Assembly: GCA_016712465.1 (NCBI GenBank)
Contig: JADJQZ010000001.1
Location: forward strand, 3,534,001 to 3,598,000
Source of the DNA: Candidatus Obscuribacter sp.
Lineage (GTDB): Bacteria; Cyanobacteriota; Vampirovibrionia; Obscuribacterales; Obscuribacteraceae
Reading direction: 5' to 3'
DNA: 64,000 bases
The notes below the pieces were generated by a model. That model was not told the DNA's origin. It saw only the letters and a list, made by a program, of their open reading frames with translations, and did no database searches. Every line of letters starts with the position of its first letter. Position 1 is the stretch's first letter. Positions 43,499-51,723 of the stretch are shown in pieces. The translations under genes were made by a program, and so were the position numbers.

Positions 43499-43994
43499 AG
43501 AGGCCCTGCTCAAAGGCGCGGCTCACTTCGATTTTCTTAACGCGACGCTCGTGCCGGCCGCCCTCAAAGGCGGTAGTCATCCAGGTATCGATAATGCCGG
43601 CAAGACTCTCTACAGGAGTGGAGCGCCCGGCCAGACAGAGCACATTGGCATCATTATGCTGCCGGGATAGTGATGCCTGTTCGGCATCATGAACGAGAGC
43701 AGCACGCACCCGTCTCACTTTATTGGCCACAATAGAAACACCGATGCCGGAGCCGCAGCAAATAATGCCGCGCCCGGCCTGCCCGGCAGAAACGGCAGTG
43801 GCCACCTGTCTGGCATAATCCGGATAATCACAAGAATCTTTGGAATTGGTACCAAAATCAACAACCTGATAGCCCATCTTCTCCAGAACCTGAGCAACAG
43901 CCTGCTTCAACTCAAATCCGGCGTGATCGCTGCCGATGGCCACGACCCTCCCGGTTTCGTTTGCATCCGGCGACGGGCTTTTGTTATCTGTCAT
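43491..43994 (-). CDS. rpiB: Ribose-5-phosphate isomerase B
   Basis: Interconverts ribose 5-phosphate and ribulose 5-phosphate in the pentose phosphate pathway. RpiB/LacAB signatures are IGSDHAGFELKQAV, DYPDYARQVA, and CCGSGIGVSIVANKVRRVRA with the catalytic cysteine. HNDANVLCLAGR follows. The 167-residue length from ATG 43994 is standard, and AGAGGAAGG just upstream makes this start clear over a TTG at 44018. Confidence 0.93.
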   Translation of the reverse strand: MTDNKSPSPDANETGRVVAIGSDHAGFELKQAVAQVLEKMGYQVVDFGTNSKDSCDYPDYARQVATAVSAGQAGRGIICCGSGIGVSIVANKVRRVRAALVHDAEQASLSRQHNDANVLCLAGRSTPVESLAGIIDTWMTTAFEGGRHERRVKKIEVSRAFEQGLFS

Positions 43995-44086
43995 GAACCT
44001 TCCTCTTGCGCTCCTCAATTCCTCAAGCTGAGCATAGCAAAATAGCGCGACGGCAAGGTCGTGAGAGGATAGATTTTCTGTAAGCT

Positions 44087-44896
44087 TCAGGAATAGGCAG
44101 GCAGACGACTATAACTCAGGTTTGAGACATCGGCGGGGGCTTTGAAACTGGACTTCGTCTCGCCAATATCTTTGATTCTATCAACGCGAAAAACCAATAT
44201 ATCGCGGCGTTCATGGCAATAAGCCACCATTCGCCAGAGGCTATGCTCTTTCAAAATCACTAATGGATCCAGGGTAACCGTATCCACCGTTTCTCTCAAA
44301 ATGCTGTAATAATGTGCTTTGACGCTGTGATGATTGATTAGCGCCTGCTCCAACACCGGTAATGTTTTGTCGGTGTTATACATAGGATAGTCAAAAACAG
44401 TTTGATCGAAATCCAGATCGCGAGCGAATTTCTGTACGGAGAAACCTGAGGGGCCGCCTAAATCCCGCTGAAGCAACTCGGGGCTCTCCGCCAGTCGCTC
44501 ATCGTTCATAATCTCTTCGGCTATGTCACGCCGCAAGGCGCGAAAATCTTCGTCGCCGATTCCCATCGGAATAGAATCGGAGAGGAAGCCGTAATCATCT
44601 TCCAGCTCACCTTCGCAAATCACCGAGTCAACTATGGCGTCGGCCAGCTCAGCGGCAACCCTGGAAACATCTTCCGGCACTTTCTTGTCCAGTTTAGCAA
44701 TGATTTCCTTTATGAGCTGGTCACGCTCCTGGGCATGGATGGTGACACCGGCCACGAGCTTATCCAGGAGCCTGGCACTGGTAAGAAGGAGCATGCCCTC
44801 TTCGTTGGTGAGACTGAGGGTAAAACTCTCCTTGAGTTCCTCAGCCTTCCTGCTCTCGTTATCCCCGGGATTTTCTGCCCTGTTAAATTCAGGCAT
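44087..44896 (-). CDS. WYL-domain protein lacking a helix-turn-helix
   Basis: A 269-residue protein with a C-terminal WYL domain (about 188-262: VLEQALINHHSVKAHYYSIL, DPLVILKEHSLWRMVAYCHE, VFRVDRIKDIG). The N-terminal part resembles the segment that normally follows the DNA-binding domain in WYL/PafBC regulators (EEGMLLLTSARLLDKL, then LIKEIIAKLDKKVP). The helix-turn-helix itself is absent; instead there is a polar 25-residue start. GAGGAGAG before the ATG gives a firm start. WYL domains sense ligands or nucleic acids, so this may be a co-regulator rather than a direct DNA-binding repressor. Confidence 0.8.
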   Translation of the reverse strand: MPEFNRAENPGDNESRKAEELKESFTLSLTNEEGMLLLTSARLLDKLVAGVTIHAQERDQLIKEIIAKLDKKVPEDVSRVAAELADAIVDSVICEGELEDDYGFLSDSIPMGIGDEDFRALRRDIAEEIMNDERLAESPELLQRDLGGPSGFSVQKFARDLDFDQTVFDYPMYNTDKTLPVLEQALINHHSVKAHYYSILRETVDTVTLDPLVILKEHSLWRMVAYCHERRDILVFRVDRIKDIGETKSSFKAPADVSNLSYSRLPAYS

Positions 44897-45002
44897 AAAA
44901 CTCTCCTCGACGTAAAGGACATATCTCTAGCCTAGCACTGGTTGCCAAGACCGAAAAGGTGCCGGACTACTTACGACGCGGAATAAGTTCCAGGTCTTTC
45001 TC

Positions 45003-46766
45003 TTACATTCGCTCCGGCGCCGATACCCCTATTATGCCCAGAGCATTGGAAAGTACCTGCTTTGTGGCCAAAATAAGACCCAGCCTGGCTTTCGTGACCG
45101 ATAATTGATCGGTAATGACCCTTGAGACCTCGTAGAACTTCTGCAATTCATTAGCCAATTCAAAGGCATACCGGGCCAGGCGACCGGGCTGCCTGGTTTC
45201 CACGGCTTCCCGCACTTCCTCAGGAAAAAGCTCCAGACGCCGAATGAGCGCCTTTTGATGCTGCACGACTTCCTCCGAGCTGTCCGCGAATATTGACTCG
45301 AAGACCTCGGGATCAGTCTTATACTCCTGCAGGAAAGACTGCCACTGGCTCTCCGTCAAAGGCGCCGGCAACTCGCCCTCCTGTCCCTGGCTTGGCTCGA
45401 GAGCCTTGCGCAATATGGCGCAGCAACGAGCATGGGCATATTGGATATAGAAAGCAGGATTTTCCCGGCTCGTTTTCTTAGCCAGCTCCAGGTCGAAATT
45501 AATGGAATTCTGCGGAGAAGACTCAGCCAGGTAATAACGCACAGCGTCCACACCCACCTCATCCATGACTTCGCCCAGCATCACTACTGTACCCATACGC
45601 TTTGACATGCGTACTATCTGCCCGTCACGGCTCAAGTTGACTATCTGGGTGAGAACTACCTCCAGACGCTCCGGATCTTCGCCCAGAGCCTTCATAGCCC
45701 CCTTGAGCCCGGGAACCTGACCGTGATGGTCCGCCCCCCAGACATTCACCATCAAATCATAGCCCCGTCTGTATTTATCTAGGTGATAGGCGGAATCATT
45801 AGCCAGGTAGGTGGTTGCCCCGGAAGACTTACGCAAGACCCTGTCTCTTTCATCGCCAAGTTCGGTGGTTTTAAGCCAGAGAGCGCCTTCGTTCTCGTAA
45901 CTGAAGCCATGCTTGAGAAACTCCTCCAGCACCTGCTTGACTTGATCGCGCTTGTGCAAGGCCCGCTCCGAATACCAGCGATCGAACTGGACATGAAGCT
46001 TGGCCAAGAGCTTCTTCTGGTGTTCGATAATTTCCGCCATGGTCAGATCGGCAAGCTTGACGGCGCCTTCTTCCTCGCTGAGAGAGAGGAAAGCCTTACC
46101 CTCCCGCTCCACAATCGGGGCAACAAATTCGCTCAGATACTCTTCCGGGTAGCCCTCAGTCGGATATTCCACTTCCACGCCCTGAAGTCTGCGATAAAGA
46201 GCATAGGCGCAACGCCCGAGCTGCACAATCTGTTCACCGGCATCATTAATGTAAAACTCCGCCTCGACCTCATATCCGGCGAACTTGAGCAAGTTCACCA
46301 GACAACTACCGAAAACGGCATTGCGGCCGTGTCCGATGTGCAAATCACCGGTAGGATTGGCGGAAACATACTCCACCAGCACCCGTTTTCCCCGCCCCAT
46401 ATCGAGCTTACCGTAGTCGGCACCCTCAATTAAGATGCGGGACAAACTCTGATTGAGCCAGGCACTGCCCAACTTGAAATTGATGAAACCGGGCGGGGCC
46501 ACTGCGAAGGAAGTGATTCGATTGCCATTGGCCTCCTTGTCGCGACCAATGTGCTCAGCCAGAGTCTGAGCGATTTTCAGAGGACTGGAGCGCAAGGGAG
46601 CGGCCAGCTTCATGGCTACGCCGCAAGCCAGGTCACCGTGTTCAGCCAGCTTGGGTCGCTCGATCTGAATGGGCACCGGGCACTCCTTCAGTTCCCCCAT
46701 CTTGCCTTCAGCGCATGCACTCTCAAAAGCCCTGGCCACTATTTCAGCCAGCTTTTCTTTAATCAT
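45003..46766 (-). CDS. argS: Arginyl-tRNA synthetase
   Basis: Charges tRNA-Arg. This 587-residue class I synthetase carries the HIGH motif at 143-146 (GDLHIGHGRNAVFG), an N-terminal additional domain (about 1-110) and the C-terminal anticodon-binding helical domain (about 470-587). The KMSKS position reads MSKRMG, as in many bacterial ArgS. ATG at 46766 has GGGAG about 12 bases upstream. Confidence 0.95.
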   Translation of the reverse strand: MIKEKLAEIVARAFESACAEGKMGELKECPVPIQIERPKLAEHGDLACGVAMKLAAPLRSSPLKIAQTLAEHIGRDKEANGNRITSFAVAPPGFINFKLGSAWLNQSLSRILIEGADYGKLDMGRGKRVLVEYVSANPTGDLHIGHGRNAVFGSCLVNLLKFAGYEVEAEFYINDAGEQIVQLGRCAYALYRRLQGVEVEYPTEGYPEEYLSEFVAPIVEREGKAFLSLSEEEGAVKLADLTMAEIIEHQKKLLAKLHVQFDRWYSERALHKRDQVKQVLEEFLKHGFSYENEGALWLKTTELGDERDRVLRKSSGATTYLANDSAYHLDKYRRGYDLMVNVWGADHHGQVPGLKGAMKALGEDPERLEVVLTQIVNLSRDGQIVRMSKRMGTVVMLGEVMDEVGVDAVRYYLAESSPQNSINFDLELAKKTSRENPAFYIQYAHARCCAILRKALEPSQGQEGELPAPLTESQWQSFLQEYKTDPEVFESIFADSSEEVVQHQKALIRRLELFPEEVREAVETRQPGRLARYAFELANELQKFYEVSRVITDQLSVTKARLGLILATKQVLSNALGIIGVSAPERM

Positions 46767-46980
46767 GAAATTTCCGTGCTCCCTGCCCAGATCTCCAGAT
46801 TGGTCATGATATTACATTCCAAGTACCGATTTGCTCATCTTGAAGCAAGCTTGCAGACTTCCTTGCAAATTCCCGCTCGGCACAAGCCCGGAGAGGAGGC
46901 TCCTATCCACCGGCAACCGCAGGAGCAGCTCAGGCACCTGCTATGATCTGAGCCGCCATATTTCACCTGGGAGAAAGCCT

Positions 46981-47583
46981 GTGAAGAATCTAATGCTCAG
47001 TTCCGCTTGGGCCCTTGGACTGTCCGCTTCAATGGCATGGACAGCCGGTCCTGGCGCTAGCGCTGAAGATCTTAGTTATGCAACCGATCCGGTGAGCAAG
47101 ATGAGCGAACTGACCGCCCGGGTCGGCAAAAGGGCAAAGGAACTGGAAAGCGTTGCCAATCAGCTTGATCAGGTTTCAGATGAGTTGGATCGCGTCGAAA
47201 AACTGCCGGCCAAAGCCCTCAGCCCTGCCAAATTTGCCGATCTTGAAAAACGCTTCAAGGCGGCGGTCAAGCGCAGCGAAGAAGTGGAGAACCAGGTCAA
47301 GGCCGAACTGGATGAAACCCTGGTGGATATCGGCAAAGTCAAACATACCCTCAACTCCATCGCAGAAGAGCGCAAGCTGAACAAGAAAACTCTCAGTCCG
47401 GGCTTGAGCGACGAAGAGCTGAAAGAGTGCCAGAAAAACATTCTGGAACTTGAGAAATCGGCAAAGGAGCTTAAGGCCGTCGTAGCTGACCAGGACCTGG
47501 CCGAAGCGGCAGCGCCGGTTAAAGGCAAGCCTGCCACCCCGGCCAGATCAGCCAAGCCGCTCCCCAAGAAGAAAACCAAGTAA
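46981..47583 (+). CDS. Exported coiled-coil protein
   Basis: A 200-residue protein started at GTG 46981, with GGGAGA six bases upstream; this places a clean signal peptide at the N-terminus (core about 4-22, cleavage near ASA-EDL). A longer frame upstream has no such signal. The mature protein is almost all heptad-patterned helix (about 40-175, with LESVANQLDQVSDELDRVEK and SEEVENQVKAELDETLVDIG). It ends in a Lys/Pro/Ala-rich tail. It probably forms a periplasmic coiled-coil dimer or spacer. Not assigned to a family. Confidence 0.7.
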   Translation: MKNLMLSSAWALGLSASMAWTAGPGASAEDLSYATDPVSKMSELTARVGKRAKELESVANQLDQVSDELDRVEKLPAKALSPAKFADLEKRFKAAVKRSEEVENQVKAELDETLVDIGKVKHTLNSIAEERKLNKKTLSPGLSDEELKECQKNILELEKSAKELKAVVADQDLAEAAAPVKGKPATPARSAKPLPKKKTK

Positions 47584-47717
47584 CCAGAAATTCAAGCGTT
47601 TCAACTCGGATAGTAGGACCGCACCACTGGTAGTACTACCACCATACCCGATTGTTTGGTTAGGGATTGGATCTTCACCGGGGGAATAAAGGGAGATGCT
47701 AACTATCTCCAAAATAA

Positions 47718-47743
47718 GACCGCCGGCTCAAAGACCGGCGGTC
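47718..47743 (-). terminator. Rho-independent terminator
   Basis: A nine-base-pair GC-rich stem (47718-47726 with 47735-47743) and an eight-base loop. On the minus strand it is followed by TTATTTT; on the plus strand no T-run follows. It therefore ends the minus-strand gene at 47811-48392. Confidence 0.7.
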
Positions 47744-47810
47744 ACAGGGACTCCGACGAAACTCAAAGAGCTTCGCTCGAATAGCTTTATGAAGGGCGCC
47801 TTGGCTAATA

Positions 47811-48392
47811 TCAGGCGCTTAAATTTTCCACTTCCGAGAGCAAACTAAATACCTCGCTCAGGGCCAGGTCGTAATCCAAACCTTCCAGACAATAGCCTGA
47901 TTGTCCGTTTGCGGAAATGACGTCAAACCGCGCCTGATACTCACCTTCTTTAATTGTAAGAAGAGCTTTTGCATCAGTTCCGAGCATGCAAGCGATCTCA
48001 GTCGAGACGGGCAAGTACCTCGTACCGAATTCCTCTTTAATCGAAACTCGACGCACAAAGAGGCTCTTATTGCGCCAGTAAGATTCACGATGCTGACCGC
48101 TTTCAAAGGTACCTTCGGCACTCTGAGTGATCACATACCAGCTCTGGTCGCGTTCATTTAGATCGCGTAATTTCAACGCGGAAAGGCGCGCCCTATATCT
48201 AACAGCTATGCCAATTAACTGCCTGAGCTTTCCCTGGTCAATGGGAACAGCCAGTCCGCCGCTCACCACTCCAAAATTACGCGTGTGCTTGGGAAGCAGA
48301 GCCACAGCACCGGAGGGTAGAGCTGCATAATCAGTCTCAGCTTGCTCATATCCCATTGTTTTCATTCCAACCGTTACCGTCGTCATTCTCAC
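47811..48392 (-). CDS. Hypothetical protein, 193 residues
   Basis: A soluble protein of unknown family. The GTG at 48392 has AAAGGA six bases upstream; ATGs at 48386, 48365 and 48356 are less well placed. The product alternates strands and helices (GVVSGGLAVPIDQGKLRQLI, then RNKSLFVRRVSIKEEFGTRY) with no signal peptide, membrane segment or catalytic motif. It is flanked by a 700-bp stretch without recognisable genes and ends at a good terminator, so it looks independently expressed. Confidence 0.6.
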   Translation of the reverse strand: MRMTTVTVGMKTMGYEQAETDYAALPSGAVALLPKHTRNFGVVSGGLAVPIDQGKLRQLIGIAVRYRARLSALKLRDLNERDQSWYVITQSAEGTFESGQHRESYWRNKSLFVRRVSIKEEFGTRYLPVSTEIACMLGTDAKALLTIKEGEYQARFDVISANGQSGYCLEGLDYDLALSEVFSLLSEVENLSA

Positions 48393-49096
48393 TCAATTTC
48401 CTTTGGCCATGCCAAAACAGGACTCTCTCTAAATTGCCGTTACAAGTGGATTGAAACGGCAAGACAGCTGTCGACCGAGCTATATACTTTGTATTCAGGA
48501 CCGCATGAGTCGCTTGTCCTATTAACAGTGAATCATTATACGAGATTAGTTCCAACTTGATCAGAGGCAAGGATCAGTTTTAATTTACGCCACCACTAGT
48601 GGTATTGCATCTGCAAGAGCATCCAAACCCCTTATACTTTAAATAGCCCAAAGCAAGCCTCAAGCATACACGCCATGCATATTTCGATGCAATCAAGATG
48701 TACGACCATGTCTGAAAGATCTTCACAAACCGCACAGAAGCACATGCACTGCATATACAACAAAAATAGTCGCCCACGGAAAAAGTCCGATCTGCCAAAA
48801 CCTGGAAGGACACTTGGTTTCCGGACATGTGAAGAGTTCGAAAACATTACCTGCACTTCATTAAGTTCTGAATATAAAGAGAAAGTGATTGCTTAATTGC
48901 TCATAATCTAGTAGCCAAGCCATTTTCAATTGCAGAAGGGAGGAGAGGGCAATCCTGCTATCTGAAAGCAGGCGATTGGATATGCCACCATAGGCAATAC
49001 TAAGCCGGAAACCCTTGAGCAAAGATGATTCGACAAAAAAGGAAGCCGTCTTCGACTTCCTTTCCTGGCAACTATATTTAGTTATTACAGACCCTG
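48393..49096. other. Long stretch without a supported gene
   Basis: About 640 bp up to the terminator at 49038-49063, more AT-rich than the surroundings. Short frames exist on both strands (for example 48675-48896 plus, 48580-48828 minus), but none has a ribosome site or domain-like composition. A perfect ten-base palindrome CCACTAGTGG lies near 48590. A strong AGGGAGGAG around 48937 is followed only by a three-codon frame. Confidence 0.4.
49038..49063 (-). terminator. Rho-independent terminator of the ECF operon
   Basis: Arms AAAGGAAG (49038-49045) and CTTCCTTT (49056-49063), with a T-run continuing on the minus strand. It lies 34 bp after the stop of the Spy/CnrX-like gene and would end the three-gene sigma operon. 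Confidence 0.6.
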
Positions 49097-49654
49097 TTAA
49101 GGATTCCCTTTATCCATGGGGAAGATATTCTTCACTCTTTGCATCAGCATTTGTATTTTGTCAGGCATGGGTTCAGTCTGAGAACCAGGGTAAAGCTGCA
49201 TTCGCCGCTTGGTCATATTTTGCTGAATCATCTGCTCGAACTGCAGTTGCTGCTTATCATTGAGAAGTTTTTTCTTGGAAAGATAGTTCTGCATTGCAGC
49301 CAGATTCAACTGCTCCTTGCGCCTGGCAATGGACTGCTGCAGACCAACGATCTGCATTGAATCAGGATTGTGCTCAGCCAGTAATTTCTGCAGTTTCAAC
49401 TGCTCTTCACGAATCTGGGGCAGGATCTCGCCCGATTCCTTGTACCACTGCTGTTCCAACTGTTGTACCTGGTTGCTCTGCTGCGGAGTAAGCTCAAGCT
49501 TGGACCAGTCTATGCAGCCGGAAGAACTTCCAGAGCTTCCATCCTGCGCCAGACATGCCTGAGCAAAGGTCAGCTCAGTTAGACCCGAGCCAAGCAATGA
49601 ACAGGATGCCATTGACAAGGCAATTGATTTAAAAGAACTATTGGAAGAATTCAC
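49097..49654 (-). CDS. Exported Spy/CnrX-like helical protein of the ECF operon
   Basis: A 185-residue protein with a signal peptide (cleavage near CLA-QDG). Its mature helical body has the pattern of periplasmic Spy/CpxP and metal-sensing CnrX proteins (LELTPQQSNQVQQLEQQWYK, then LLNDKQQLQFEQMI). Spy proteins are chaperones; CnrX proteins sense metal outside the cell and release an ECF sigma through an anti-sigma factor. The start is GTG at 49654 with AGGAGAG about ten bases upstream, overlapping the stop of the anti-sigma gene. Operon position supports the sensor or target-gene idea, but metal ligands are not obvious. Confidence 0.7.
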   Translation of the reverse strand: MNSSNSSFKSIALSMASCSLLGSGLTELTFAQACLAQDGSSGSSSGCIDWSKLELTPQQSNQVQQLEQQWYKESGEILPQIREEQLKLQKLLAEHNPDSMQIVGLQQSIARRKEQLNLAAMQNYLSKKKLLNDKQQLQFEQMIQQNMTKRRMQLYPGSQTEPMPDKIQMLMQRVKNIFPMDKGNP

Positions 49655-49668
49655 GAAATGCTTCTCTC

Positions 49669-50613
49669 CTACTCTTCATAAATGATGGTTTCGGCTTTAT
49701 CAGCAGGTTCTAGCAAGGTTGAGTCGATTAAATACTCTTCCGCACTAACTCGGCGCAAAGAACTGTCGCCCGGGCTGTGAAGCCAGAGGGCAGTCAGACC
49801 AAAAAGAGCTACAAAACCAGCGGCGCAAGCGGCACCGATGTATACACGCCGGTCTATACCGCGAGTTTTAGGCTGGGCCTTGGGAGTAAACTGCACCACT
49901 TGCAACTTACTTTTGATACCCGGCCAGAGGTCAAAATCATCAGGGATGACAGGCTTGTAAGAGTCTCGGATCAACTCTCCAATGGAGGAAATCTTAGCGA
50001 ATTCCTCCTGGCAACCGGCGCAGTCCGTCAAATGCTTGGTGATGGCCCGGTGGCGCAGGGTCACGACTTCCTGGTCTAAGTAAGCGGAAAGCTCATTGTC
50101 GATAAGGGCACAGTCGGCATTGAGACGGGCCTTAACACCGCTCCAGATATCCACCGTGGTACTGGCTGGCAATTCCAACCCTTTAACCAACAATCGGTTG
50201 GTGGCGTTTAAATCTTTGAATAGACCAAGGCAGGTCTGGCATTCCTTAAGATGTTGATTGACGCCCTCCTGGGCGGGAACGGTCAATTCTCCGTCCAGGT
50301 AAGCAGAAAGGTCTTCCTGAATAACGTCACATATAGAAGGAACACTGGCGGCCATTTTGGCCCAAATATCAGGAGTATCTTCGGCCGACTGGCTGAAAGC
50401 CTTAGCCAGGAAGCTCTGCACCTGCTTGAGACTGTCTAATTCGTGCCGGCAGCTTTCACAACCGCCAAGATGGTCTTCTATCTGGCTCTTTAGACTGCCG
50501 GACACCTGCCCGTCGATAAGAGCCGAAAGCTCATCTCTTATGGTCAGACACTCCGGCGCTGGGGTAAGCGCTATCTCTTCTTTTGCTTCTTCTTCTTTTT
50601 CGTCGTCAGCCAT
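49669..50613 (-). CDS. Anti-sigma factor with three tandem zinc-finger domains
   Basis: A 314-residue membrane anti-sigma factor. Three zf-HC2 modules each show C-x(about 25)-H-xxx-C-xx-C: HLGGCESC at 48-55 with Cys22, then HLKECQTC and HLTDCAGC. A membrane helix lies near residue 245-265 (YIGAACAAGFVALFGL), and about 45 residues face outside. Most such factors have one zinc module; three is unusual. The ATG at 50613 overlaps the stop of the ECF sigma gene by 8 bp, so the pair is coupled. It should hold the ECF sigma inactive until a signal, perhaps through the Spy/CnrX-like protein. Confidence 0.87.
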   Translation of the reverse strand: MADDEKEEEAKEEIALTPAPECLTIRDELSALIDGQVSGSLKSQIEDHLGGCESCRHELDSLKQVQSFLAKAFSQSAEDTPDIWAKMAASVPSICDVIQEDLSAYLDGELTVPAQEGVNQHLKECQTCLGLFKDLNATNRLLVKGLELPASTTVDIWSGVKARLNADCALIDNELSAYLDQEVVTLRHRAITKHLTDCAGCQEEFAKISSIGELIRDSYKPVIPDDFDLWPGIKSKLQVVQFTPKAQPKTRGIDRRVYIGAACAAGFVALFGLTALWLHSPGDSSLRRVSAEEYLIDSTLLEPADKAETIIYEE

Positions 50614-51235
50614 CTGAAGGAACCTCTGCCTCGGTCTTCGTCTCACCAAGATAGGGTTTGAGCAATTCTTGCAGTTTAGTCCTGGCACGGGCAATACGAG
50701 ACTTCACAGTCCCCATTTCCGTCTGGGTTATTACCGCAATTTCTTCGTAGCTCAACCCTTCCACTTCTCTCAAGACGATAGCGGTCCTAAACTGTTCCGG
50801 CAAACGCAACATTGCTTGACGAATTACTTCGGTAATCTCCTTATTTAATGCTTTTTCCTCCGGCATCAGGGAGGTGTCGGGAATATCCCGGGTGGAGCCG
50901 TCATCTTCGCTACTATCCAGACCTTCATCCATGGAGACCGTAGGCAAACGGCGCGGGCGCTTCCGCAATTCATCATAAAAGAGGTTGGTGACAATCTGGG
51001 TGAGCCAGGAACGAAAAGAGGCGGGATTGCGCAAATTATTAATGTTGCGCCAGACCCGAATAAATACTTCCTGAGAGAGGTCGGAGGTGTCTTCCCAATC
51101 CGGTGCCAATTGATATAGCAGCGAATAGACCGTGCGCTGATGGCGCTTGACCAATTCTTCAAAAGCCTGCGGTTCCCGGTGCTGGCAGGCAAGAACCAAA
51201 TCACGGTCACTCTTCTGGGAATAAACTGTTGCCAT
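50606..51235 (-). CDS. ECF-type RNA polymerase sigma factor
   Basis: A 209-residue ECF sigma factor. Region 2 (about 22-95) has VYSLLYQLAPDWEDTSDLSQ and EVFIRVWRNI, then FRSWLTQIVTNLFYDELRKR. An acidic linker follows, and region 4 (about 135-190) carries LPEQFRTAIVLREVEGLSYE and GTVKSRIARARTKLQELL. It is first in a three-gene operon with its anti-sigma factor and a Spy/CnrX-like protein. AGGA lies before the ATG. Stress-type sigma factors usually activate their own operon; I could not confirm a typical ECF -35 element upstream. Confidence 0.92.
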   Translation of the reverse strand: MATVYSQKSDRDLVLACQHREPQAFEELVKRHQRTVYSLLYQLAPDWEDTSDLSQEVFIRVWRNINNLRNPASFRSWLTQIVTNLFYDELRKRPRRLPTVSMDEGLDSSEDDGSTRDIPDTSLMPEEKALNKEITEVIRQAMLRLPEQFRTAIVLREVEGLSYEEIAVITQTEMGTVKSRIARARTKLQELLKPYLGETKTEAEVPSDG

Positions 51236-51723
51236 CGAAAATCCTAAAAAAGGCTCAGAATAGCCCTGTCAGCCATGACCGACTCGGGACCTTTATATGT
51301 TAACACTGAGCGCGGGCAGCCCAACCAAATTGCAGTCAAAGTCAGTGGTCAATCCTAACAAGTTCCGCCAGGCCAGTTGGCCCAGGAGTTTGGCGTTCTT
51401 GTCCGGATTCATCAACCCAAGTGTAAAACATAGATACAGAGTAACCGGTCCGGGCAAGAGCAAGCGAACAGATTTCAAGAGCTATTTTTTACTAATTTAG
51501 GCAGGTTCCCAAACAGTAATTGCCATCTACCTTATACATATTAATAGATGTGATTTCCAGGCTCAAAAAGTGGTAGCATAAGCGCCGGTCTGCTTAGAAG
51601 CAGGCATCTTGCGGCTTTCACCGTTTGCTTACAAGTCTTGTCATGAGCCTCCTGCAGGTTCAGGAAGGCACTTGAGAAATGGTCACCAGCCAAGCAATGT
51701 TCATTTGTCAGGGAGATAAACCT
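51236..51723. other. Divergent intergenic region between the ECF operon and metK
   Basis: Nearly 490 bp without a gene. The metK side has an eight-base-pair stem with one bulge around 51645-51670 and a CTGCTT/AAGCAG hairpin near 51590-51605. These give a structured leader, but no recognised SAM riboswitch core is present. The ECF side has a GCTGACA near 51270 that could be a -35, without a good -10. Confidence 0.4.

Noticed and set aside
48580..48896. Short overlapping frames on both strands as possible genes
   Set aside because: No ribosome sites, no recognisable domains and unusual residue composition.
51541..51723. SAM riboswitch before metK
   Set aside because: Hairpins exist but none of the SAM-I, SAM-II or SAM-IV core sequences could be traced.
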